From NCBI GenBank assembly GCA_029962745.1, contig CM057169.1, forward strand, positions 16,218,514-16,282,513: DNA of 64,000 nucleotides, in the 5' to 3' direction. Every line of letters starts with the position of its first letter. Position 1 is the stretch's first letter. A program made the position numbers and the translations under genes. This DNA is from Echinometra lucunter (taxonomy: Eukaryota > Echinodermata > Echinoidea > Camarodonta > Echinometridae). A model generated the notes under the pieces. It saw only the letters and a list, made by a program, of their open reading frames with translations, ran no database searches and was not told where the DNA came from. Shown here piece by piece: positions 47,761 through 58,894 of this stretch.

Positions 47761-48665
47761 CATTCGGCGCCTATTAATACGATCCAAGAAACTGTTCTTT
47801 GTCAAGTGACTTGAATTAGATGAGAATTTTTGATTTATCAAGGTTGAAAAGAAAGAAAATCGTTTTGCTCTACATCTATAGCATTTTGGGGTAGCAAAGC
47901 CTAGTCACAGGGCACTTTGGTGTTTTTTCGGGGGGGGGGGGAGAGGGCGTGTTAGATCCCCTTCTCGAAGAAAATTTAATAGATTTTTAGACTGTTGGAA
48001 TGTACAGCCATTTACTTCTGACAAAATGTTACCCCTCATAAAAATCAGGGGGTGCTGCAACACCCCCACCCAAATTAAGCTCTCTTGGGGGTGCTCCGCA
48101 CCCCCTCAAAAATTTCCGGGGGTGCTGCACCCCAGCGCCCCCGGCTCCCAGGGGCCTGGGCATGCTACCAGAATGTCAATCTAATTCGCTATTTTCGATT
48201 GATTAACGAGTTTTACTAACGATAAGAAGCATTTTAATGTTTGTACAGAAACCCTACTATGACCTCAGATTGAGTGTTCAATGGAAGAAAAGAGGGACAA
48301 CTTATACAGAAATAATAATCATCGACAAATATACACGTGAAATATCTTTACTTACCAACATCCGTGAGATGTTTGAAACAAAGGAAACAGAACTTCCATC
48401 AGAGACGACTTCTTTCCTAGTGATTCGTCACTTCTAACTGCAGAGATGCGTGACGCTCTTACGAGCTACCACGCCAGTTGCGAGGATAGTGAACTAATCA
48501 ATTCATACTGTTTATTTTCTGGGAAATGAATGTAGCTACTTGTGTATGTATGAAGACTTGAAGAAAACCGTTTGGAAAAGGATGATATAGAATTTTTTTG
48601 ATACTTTATAAAGGGGTAAAATTTACTGGTTATATAAGGAGGCGCGGCAAAGTGCGCACGTGCAA
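47761..48665. other. Non-coding stretch with G-runs
   Basis: No supported gene. It includes a G-run at 47930-47942 and CACCCCC/GGGGGTGCT words at 48045-48130 that can pair locally. Confidence 0.5.
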
Positions 48666-48667
48666 AA

Positions 48668-48806
48668 ACATTAACTATAATTATAATTATAATTATTATA
48701 GTTATAATAATTAATAATAATTATTATAATTATTCTAATTATTCTAATTATAATTATGATTAATTGTATTAATTATAATTATAATTAATTACAATTATTA
48801 TACTTA
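48668..48806. repeat. AT-rich palindromic tract (TAATTATAATTA)
   Basis: About 140 bases are composed almost only of TAATTA, TTATAA and ATTATT words, which form several self-complementary hairpins. A cruciform-prone microsatellite is the simplest description. Confidence 0.9.
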
Positions 48807-49140
48807 TGCAGTCCGTTTACTACGTGACTGCTTACGTCATCACCCAGTAAGCAGGACATTTTGAACATATATATGAAATCTTGAAAAATATTATTTCTAA
48901 GAATTCAACATAGTAAATAAGACAGGTACTGCTACAGTGAGAGTTCATAACTGTTTGTTTTAAAAGATGGGAGGCGGGGGAGGGGGGGGGGGGGGGGGGG
49001 GGGAATAGGCTAGTTGTCTCCCGGAATTTTTTCAGTGAGTTTATAAAACACCTTTAGTTTGCAGGAAGAGATATGTATGTTTAACATAATAGTTACATGC
49101 CTATATGAATGTATCCTAGACATGCTAGATGGAATGTATG

Positions 49141-49980
49141 CAGAGGCGGATCAAGCATTCTGCAATAGAGGGGGGGGGGGGCGAAATTTTTAAAAACCGC
49201 TCGAACCGATTAGAAACGTATGGTTTAAGGTTACACTCAGTGGCGTAATAAATGAGATTATTTTGCGGGTCACCAACACCCCCCCGGAGGTAGATGCGCC
49301 TACACCTTGAAATAGTTATCTTTAATTCAGGAATTATAAAACTCTATTTCCTGAGCAAAAAGGAAATGATGGATAATGTGAACGCGAAGCGCGAGCTGAA
49401 AAATTTCGAGATTCCAGACGAAGAAACTTGTCAGGAGCGTCACTAGATTTTTTTTCGGGGGGGGGGGGGGGGGTGAAGAGGCCAGATTGTCAACAACAAT
49501 GCCAGTGATTAAGGAAAACTAACGCCGATAAATTCAACAGTGTAAAGCCCACTCTGCTTCTATCACAATTTTCTTCTAAATGATATATCTGTTCACCTCA
49601 CTTATAGAATGCGTTTGCTTTCCGAAAACATTCTGTATCTTGATATAATACGAGTGAGCGTAGCGAACGATTAAAATTCTAATCCGAGCGAGCGCAGCGA
49701 GTAAGTAAAAAATCTTTTTACTATTTTTTATAGTAGCAGTGATAATTCTTCATTCCAATACACGATGGTATTAATCATGAGATATGTGACTTTTATGTAT
49801 GTATACAGGTACATTTGATCATCTCTCTTTCCAAATTCGTTTGCTTTTCCATACCATCTTGTATTCAAATTTAATCCGAGCGAGCGCAGCGAGCGAGGAA
49901 AAAATCCATATACAATTTTCATGTTAGAAGTGTTAATTTTTCATCCAAATACACGATGTTATTAATTATGAGATAACCAA

Positions 49981-50024
<44 letters not shown>

Positions 50025-51291
50025 CAGGTATATTTGGTGATCTCGCTTGAAAAATTCGTTCATTTTTTTCCATGCCATCTTGTATATAAATTTAATCCGA
50101 GCGAGCGCAGCGAGCGAGGAAAAAATCTATATACTATTTTTCATGGTAGAAGTGTTAATTTTTCATCCAAATACACGATGGTATTAATCATGAGATAACT
50201 AACCCTATTTTATATGTGGGCAGAGTGCAGGTATATTCGGTCACCTCGCTTGCCGAATTCGTTTGCTTTCCCAAATCTATCTTATGTCTAAGTATTGTAC
50301 GAACGAGCGTAGCGAGCGAGGAAAATACATGTATACTCCCTTTCATGGTAGAAGTGAAAGTTCTTCATCAAAATACACGATAGGCCTTTAAGATATCTAT
50401 TTTGAAATATGTGGTCACCTCTCCTACCTAATTTATTTGCTTTCAAGGACCATTTTGTATCACACGAGCGAGCGGGGAAAAAATATATCTTTTTGTGGTA
50501 GAAGTGATAATTCTTCATCCAAATACATGATGGGCCTAAAAGTATCTAAATTATAATTTGTTTATCTCACCTGCCGAATGTGTTTGCTTTCCGAAATGTA
50601 ATACGAGCGAGTGCAGCGAGCGAGGTAAACACTCTGACTCTTTCATGGTACAAGTGTTATATCGCCGTCAAAACGAACAAGCAAATAAGCCGAATATATG
50701 CACCTTACTCCTCTTTTTCTTTTTTACTCTTCATACTATATTCCCTCTCCTTCTTGGCTTTCTCTCTCTCTCTCTCTCTTTGCCGACAGCAATCGCGAAT
50801 TTGTCGATTGGGATCGAATGGTACCTTTACCCCAGTTTTACATTATGGGTGTAAGTCACTGTCAGGCCCGTACCTAAGATTTTTTACGGTGTTTAACTTT
50901 GGAAATAGCAGACTTTTTTGAGGAAGTGGCAGTTGCGAGCGCGAAGCGCGGGCCGACATTTTGGTTTATAACATCCTGCAGGCAGAGCAATTTTGCCTCT
51001 CATTTATTATTGAACTCATTCTAAAACTGATGATAACCTAATTAACTTCCCCCTAATACATGCGAGCGCAAAGAGTGAGCATAAAAATCCCCATAAAATG
51101 AATTAAACTTCTTTGTAATTCTTTCTTATAATTGTCAAGATAAAAGCATCCGAGCGTAGAGCGCAAGCGAAAATTTTCATTTTCTTTCTTCTTCTTCTTC
51201 TTTTTTTTACTTTTTACTTTCTTCTTTTCTTTTTTTCCCCCTTTTTTTCTTTTCTTTTTTCTCTTTTTTTTGGCCCCCTGGATCCGCCTAT
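49141..51291. mobile_element. Nested repeat complex, possible element with GAGGCGGAT-type ends
   Basis: The left CAGAGGCGGATCAAG and right CTGGATCCGCCTATG are inverted repeats, as in many hAT-like ends, but no clear target duplication was found. Inside are fragments of other elements: CAGTGGCGTAATAAATGAG at 49239, CAGGCCCGTACCTAAG at 50863, and many GCGAAGCGCGAG-type words. The segment is best read as several insertions within one another. Confidence 0.5.
49681..50640 (+). repeat. Degenerate tandem array with GAGCGAGCGCAGCGAGCGAG boxes
   Basis: The GAGCGAGCGCAGCGAG box recurs near 49684, 49876, 50098, 50300, 50465 (shortened) and 50604. It is followed each time by GGTAGAAGTGTTAATTTTTC-like sequence, CATCCAAATACACGATGG and a cytosine-rich CACCTCGCTTGCCGAATTCG-like block. 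Spacing varies from about 140 to 220 bp, partly from a TA microsatellite at 49983-50021. No gene is carried. Confidence 0.85.
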
Positions 51292-53705
51292 GAGTATGGG
51301 CAACGATTTTATTATGACTACAAAAAATGAGGGCATTGATGAAAAACTATGAAAGAACAAGAAAAGGAGAGAAAAAGAGAAAAAGTGAGAGACAGAGATA
51401 AAGGGCCATAACCTCAGGACGACAAATATGATGAAAAATAGAATAATGGTAATAATAAAAAAAAATGAGGTACAGCTAAAGAGAGGCCGATAAATAGAAA
51501 CAGAAGGGGGGGGGTGGCAGGTGATATAAATTAGATTCCATTGTTTTTAATGGTATGTCCCATTCTTACGGTGTGCATGTATAATCTTTCAGCTAGGAAT
51601 TTGCTAGCAAACACATTTCTCTACTAAAAATACCCTCTTTCCCACTTTAAACTAACGTTTACGCAATAGTTAGCGTTAAGTGTCGGGCGTCTCTACTTAT
51701 TTCCATTAATAACATTTCACAGCGCATCATACACAAACAAGGGAATATATATAGTGCAAAAATTAAGTTGTATCTTCATTATTGGCAGGTGCCGTTTATT
51801 CAGTTCACCAAATTTGACAACTCCCCAATAAAACGATAACCATACATAGAATACTAATTCATGAATGCTCGTAAGTGTAGGCATTTTCACAAAAACTCTC
51901 CGTGCATTTCATTATAAATACGTATTCTTTGTTTGTGCATAATAGCCTAATGAATAATTACAGCAGGGTCATTAAGTATTTGCGATTGGAGGGATACATC
52001 CTTTGATTAATTTGTGGATGTTTTTTTTTTCGTAAAAGGTATTCATGTTTGGACGAAAAAGTTCCTTGTTGTGTGCATCTACAAATGATGTTGAAAACAT
52101 ATTAAATAACCCCAACTTTTTGGTAGTGTCACCGATTGTAACTATAGCCAAGATATACTCACGAATAAAGGTATGAAGCAAACAGAATATATCTTGGAGT
52201 AAGACTTTTGGAAACTTTCAAATTATTCAGATTTCATGAAAAAGGCCAATTAGTGACCCATTTTCAAATGACCTCAGTTTATTAAGCTTATTGCTAAATC
52301 TCGAATATGCTGAAAATCTGTATCTCAATGTTCTGAAAACCCTAGAAATGAAAGAGTTGATTCTTTGAAACTCATTAGCATTAGCGTAAATTGATGGATG
52401 AACTAGGTCCTTCCTTTTGACCACCGTCCTTCAAGAAACCAATTATAATGTAGTTAATATTCTGTCATCACCGTTCCAATCGAAGCAGCAATTCAAAACA
52501 CCATTTGCTCTGTTTATTCTGCAACCAGAATTGTGGAGAACGTGCTTAGGTTTTTATCTTTTTTATAAAAAAGTCGAAGCACGTACGATATCTCGAAAAG
52601 GGCAATTTCTTGCCGGGATATACAGAAAAAACCTAATTAAACTCTACAAATTAAGAAACTAAAGCTTTATGGTAGAAATTTCGAGATTTTTTTTCGGTGG
52701 TGATTATTCGTAAGTTCATATGAGCAAATATTTCAAGAAATATTATTATCTTTGCTCAAAAGCATGGAATATAAATTGGAGATGCAGTTCGCCCCTTTGA
52801 AGATAGCAATGCATATTAAGATATCCTACTTTTGATGCTTCCTCATTCAACATAATACACAGTCGTCACCATTTTGATATTACTGTAAAGAATGAATAAG
52901 CATAAGCTGTATCAAATGCCTTCTTTGCATTCTTTAACTTCTTTCAGCAGTAAGTTAACAGTTTATTCTGGGCACTAGAACACCAATTCAAATGTGTAAC
53001 AGTCATATATCATACAAAAGTGTAAACAGGGAAATTGTCTGATGTAAGCCGTACAATATAATCCACTGACGATGCACAAATACTACATGTTTATATAATA
53101 AATTAAGATAACAAACTTTCAGTGATACTGAAAGCTTGTAAATCTCAGTCCTCCAGCATCAAAATAGTCATAAGCATTGCGTGCATGACAACACAACAGA
53201 GAAGGCTAATTTATAAAATCGTCAAATGACCGTGCACACGCGATTTTCCAAAGTCAGCCTAATAATAATTGAATGACCGTGAATATGGCAATCCAGAGTG
53301 GATTCGTAGACTATTCAGACTATTTAAACATTCTTATAATCAACCATTCACCATCTAAGAATTCTGATGTTTACTTTTTGAAAATAGTAATACACGGAAC
53401 TCCACAACCCTTTCGCAATATCCAGTAATTCGAAGCTTGACTTCTATCTAAAATTCTTACTTGAAAAGTCCCATGACGTATCAAATGAATGTAAATTAGC
53501 CTCTTTTGCTGTTCACACGTAGGAACTGTCTGATGCCACTTCTTTTTCCCATTTTGCCTTTTTCCTGCAAACGTCAAAATCCATGAAACGTAAAAATGCT
53601 GTTAAATCGAACTTGTGTGTCGAGTCTGTTGAACTGACTGAGTGCCACAGTAACGGATAAGTATAAACGAGTTTGTCTTTGACAAACTGGAGAGTTTTTG
53701 CTGAA
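51292..53705. other. Non-coding stretch
   Basis: AT-rich with no recognised gene, past the end of the LDLa/LRR receptor. An alternative small exon reading at 53496-53564 is discussed under the rejected items. Confidence 0.45.
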
Positions 53706-53870
53706 TTATTTTCCCCCTCCTCCTATATCCTGCAGAATTCTCATTACGTTGAGGACATTGTTCTTGTTGACATCATTCTCAACATCAGCCTTCTGCTGGG
53801 ACGATGTGCTTGGAGGCGCATCCGGGGAGTCGAGTATCAAGAATGCTTGCTGGATTCTGTCGGATTCATT
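53706..53870 (-). CDS. Probable last tail exon of the LDLa/LRR receptor
   Basis: The acceptor ATCGATGTACAG opens 54 codons ending in TAA (53706-53708). It encodes NESDRIQQAFLILDSPDAPP, KADVENDVNKNNVL and MRILQDIGGGGK. Its phase-0 start fits the phase-0 donor at 54856. The weak pyrimidine tract leaves doubt, and an unrelated - strand gene cannot be excluded. Confidence 0.5.
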   Translation of the reverse strand, partial: NESDRIQQAFLILDSPDAPPSTSSQQKADVENDVNKNNVLNVMRILQDIGGGGK

Positions 53871-54149
53871 CTGTACATCGATTATAAAATAATCATAACA
53901 AATTGAAAGACGGTTAAGCAGACGTAAATGTAAATGATATCACGGCTTCATTTTCAATATTTTCTTCTCGGTAGTAAATAACGCTGAAACCAATTCTGAA
54001 CCAATTGTGATTTCATGAGGTAATTAACATGATTAAGGGAATCAAGCTCATGGCAGATTCATAATAAGGGCAAGTAAAAGCTATTTTGTGTTGTATGTCA
54101 CGTCGTCGCGTTATACGCTGCGTGAATCGATTCCCGAAAGGATAGTGCG

Positions 54150-54187
<38 letters not shown>

Positions 54188-57100
54188 ATACATATACATA
54201 TATATTCGTGAAATACACGCCGCTTGCTACAACGTGTCGAGTTCGAGACGTGGGTATTCATATTTGTTGTAGCTTTATCATAAATAGTCCGGTAAACTGG
54301 ACCTGACATTTCGTAGATCAAGGACTTACCATTGGGGAGAGGGGGAGTGTAACGCGACGACGTGACGTGATCAGATCACCCAATGGTTCCAGGTAAGCCT
54401 TTTGCTTCAGACTAAAGTGATGCAGTGTGGCATAGGCATTTACAAGATGTTGATTATAGGAGTGGACAAACCTTGATCTAACGTCATATCACTAATGACC
54501 TAACACTGGCACAACAACAAAAACAAGGAAAAGGTAAAATTTCTCCATATTTTCATTTCCGCCCCAAGCGGTCTAAGATTCCAATAATCATATGGAACGA
54601 ACATCACCTCTACACATAAGAGGGCACCATCATCAGTATGGAACCGCCCACTAAAACATTAGCATGACCATAGCAACATGCAACAACAACATGCAACAAC
54701 AGCAACATTAACAAAATCTGTCAAGCCTGCGACTTGAGGCCAACGCAACAACATCACTCGATCACGCTGTCCAGATATATCTATATCTGGGTTAAAGATC
54801 AAATCCATTTAACAAAAAGGAAAGATAGTAAAAATTTTATGACTTTTTCACTCACTATTTGAACAGCAACGTTCCTGCAGTCAAGGTCATACTGCATGAC
54901 TTGACCAGTCTCTCTCAACGCACTTTCTGCTTGTCTGACGTCACGACGGATGACCTCAAGCTCTTGATCGGTCAAGTCACGCGATTCTCTTTCCAACATC
55001 ATTTCGAGACGTTGCAAGGAAGGGTGTGGAAAAATGGTAAAGGGGGTGAAGGCAGATGATGAGAAATCGCTGCCTGCAATATATAACAGAGATAACGAAT
55101 AACATTTTTCAAAATTTGCACCCCATTTCATCATGATCTTTTTCAAATTAATTATATCTGCCTTATAAGTGAATTGACTTGAATCTTTCGTTGGCATTCA
55201 AAGTAGACCATTGAATATGCTAATCGACGTAGCAACGTGCCAACGAATTATCGTTATACTGATGTAGATACGAGGAAATTAACCGGTAGCGAAAGCTGAT
55301 TTGTGAGTTATATTTTTTCCTCGTTGTAAGTTGCAGATTATAGACTTTTATATAATTTTTATGCTTTAACTGTAAATTGTAAAATACCACAAGCAGTGCG
55401 CGTAAAGCCCGTCGCACATTACACGATCCGACTCAGTGCGACCCGATTTTCGAACAAATGGCATGTTTTATTAAATATGAAAGTTTAAACCAGTAACATT
55501 AACTTATTTGAAGTTCAGAATAATGACAGGAATAATAAAATAGAAATTTTGCTAAACTGCAAGCATTGTGGTCGGAGTAAAGCGCAAATAGGCTTCAAAT
55601 CGTAGCCGATCGCAAGATTGCTATGACGCCACTAAAATTCGGAATTGAGTTCGCTTTTTATTTTCTACAGGGAGGCTCGCAATAGCCCGGGATTTCGATT
55701 ATTGTATTCATACGACTATTCGAAACTTTGATCATCAAGATTTCACATGTTTGAATATTTATATCAAATGCTATAACAATTTTTTTTTCAAGAATCGGAA
55801 CGCAGACGGATCGTATAGTGTGCGGCGGACTTTAAGGAATCGATTTCTTCTTCTCGCTGTTGTTCATGTTTTTTTCTTCATTATCATTATTATTATCATT
55901 ATTACTGTCATTATTATCATCGTCATTGTTGTTACCTTGACATCTAATTTCCTGTTTTTGATCACCAAAGGTTTTGGTAACCTCACGTTTCTTTCCACGC
56001 ATACTAGAGAGTGTGTACAGGTATGGATTGAGAGAGGAGTTGACGGGTAGGACGAAAACAGCCGTCCATGCATACACCTATTGAAATAAAACAATTCGAT
56101 AAACATGACAAAGATCTTTAGGTAACATGATAACATGATAACATATGGAACAACCATTCGGTGTTTTCTTTCTTGACATCCACAGACGAATTCGGGGGGG
56201 GGGGGGGGGGGGTTCATAAAGCTGTTCGAAATGTTACGAATGACTTTACGAACGACTGAAATGTGGCAAGCCAAATGGAATGCCCAAAGTTTTCATGAAG
56301 CTCTCACAAAGTGTGACTGCATTTTCCATAATCTCGATCAAATTGTGGCAAAAATATACTTCGCAATGAAAATGTTTTTAAACAATAGTAATGTTAATCT
56401 ATGTATGCTTATTTCACCTTTAGCTGATGCGATTTACAACGATTGAGATTCCCATTTAGCCTGCCATGTTCAAGTCGTTCGTAAAGTCATTCGTAACTTT
56501 ACGAACAGCTTTATGAAACGCCCCCCTGGCATGCCTGGTGGCACTGCGGAAGCCACTTGGGGCTTGCCAATATCATACATGTAAGTGCAAGTCGCTGCGG
56601 CAAGCGTGATGCATTAAGATAAACCCATAATCTTATATCTGGTTGATGACGTATAGGGCTAAATAGCTTGGATTTGCTCACAGACTAACAATGTGAACAA
56701 GTGATATCTGTTTAGCACCATATTTATTCTCGGATTGCACGATGCATTATGCAGGGTACTGAACTCATTTATTTCGTATGCTAGGTAGGCACTTCAACAG
56801 TGGGACCATTTCTATGCCCCTAACCCTAGCCCACTGATAACCAATGCCCACATCAAAGATCTCGTGAAGATAAAAAATTAATCTGAAAGTCATTTTAAAA
56901 CAATGAGCAAAACTGGGCCGAAACGGCCAGCAAATTTCCTGACTTTTCTGTCAAAAGTTCAGAAGCAAAAAGGGAAAACTGATTAAAAATGCTAAAAGTT
57001 TCATTTCGAAACAAAATCAAAGTGTTAAACAGCTTCAAAAAGGTTACCTGAGCCGAAATTTCAAGTTTCCTTGCCGCTGACAGGATTCCCATTGTGATGA

Positions 57101-58497
57101 TCGGGAACCAACAGATTAGATCCGTTCCAACAATCAGTGACATCTTCCATGCCAATTTGATATCTTCACTGAGTCGTTTTTCCTCTCTGAAGCCCTTGCC
57201 AGTCTTAGCAATCATTTGCTTAGACCGTTGATACTTGACGTAGATGGCGGTGTAACAGAGAAAGGTGACGAGAAAGGCCACAAAGTTGGCTCCGATGAAT
57301 AGGGAGATAGAGTAATGCCATCCTGCAGGACGATCAACAGTCAAAGGAAGGGCCAAACAGACTCCTGACTGTCCGTAGAAGTTGCCTTTGTTGTACGCTG
57401 GGATTACCACTGGTAGGACGCTGACCAGCATTGCAAGAAGCCAGATGATGAATTCAGAACATCGAGCAGCCTTGAGAGAGAGCTGAAGTCCATGTTTGAA
57501 TGGAAATACGACATGAATGCACCGGTCAAGACTGATCATCATGATGAACATGACGGAAGCTTCACTTGATACGACCGATAGTATTCCCGCCAACTTGCAG
57601 AGAGCGCTGGACTGCCATTCGTCAGCATGCAAGGCATAGTTTCCCCGGTAATAGATATCAGCCGATGCAATAGCGATCATGTACAGACCCATCATAAAGT
57701 CAGAAATAGCCAAATTTGTAATGAAACTCGACTGAACGATTGTTTTCCTGTCCCTTTTTCGATGGAGCACTCTGTAGGCGATAACGAACGCGTTGCCCAT
57801 AAAAGCACTACCTCCTAAAATCCAGATGAATATTCGAAGAACTTGACTGGCCATGAGTTCCTCGCAAGATGAGAACTGGTCACGTGGGGCATTACACCCG
57901 ACAGAATCCGCCAATCCCGAAAGACAACAGAAAACGTAGCGATCAGCATGTCTATTGAAGGAAATATGCCAATTGATATTTTAAGAATCAAGAGCACATA
58001 TACTTCAAAAGCAATGCTTAAAGATAAAAGAAAAATCACTTAAATTCACAAACAACAAACGAGTCGTCATTGTGGTTACGTATGTAATTTTACAGACATC
58101 ATTTATGATATTAAGGAGATATCAATTACACTGAATAAACTCTAATAATCTTATCAGAGACAATCATGAATTCAACCCATAAAATAATGACAATTTTGTC
58201 ACCACTTTCTACACTGTTCTAATTCAAGGTAGAATAACTTTACAATAAATTTTGTGTACAAAGGTAGGATTCTTTGAATATCAAACAGAAGAAACTTACA
58301 GTGTCAGCAGGTTCTCCAATCCAACGAACAGATCACCCACTGTATCTGTCTTGATAGTGATGTCAGTTCCACGGATATCCCTGAAAACAAGGGCAAAAGT
58401 TGTCGTCTGAAATTTGTATGAGGTTACAGGTATTTATGTACGTATATCCCTGATTTCATTTCAACACAACCGTATTGCTTAAGGATGACAACAAGTA

Positions 58498-58558
<61 letters not shown>

Positions 58559-58605
58559 CTGCAGCAGTAGTAGTAGTAGCAGCAGTAGCAGCAGTAGTAG
58601 TAGCG

Positions 58606-58670
<65 letters not shown>

Positions 58671-58728
58671 AGTAGTAGTAGTAGTAGCAGTAGTAGTAGT
58701 AGTAGTAGTAGCAGTAGTAGCAGTAGTA

Positions 58729-58765
<37 letters not shown>

Positions 58766-58860
58766 CAGTAGTAGTAGAAGTAGTAGTAGTGGTAGTAGTA
58801 GAAGTAGTAGTAGTAGCAGTAGTAGTAGCAGTAGTAGTAGTAGTAGTAGTAGTAGTAGCG

Positions 58861-58894
<34 letters not shown>

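Noticed and set aside
53496..53564. Alternative last exon for the LDLa/LRR receptor (EKGKMGKRSGIRQFLRVN...)
   Set aside because: It fits phase 0 with an acceptor, but the exon at 53706-53870 comes first and already supplies a stop. It could only be used through a weak internal donor or by skipping that exon.
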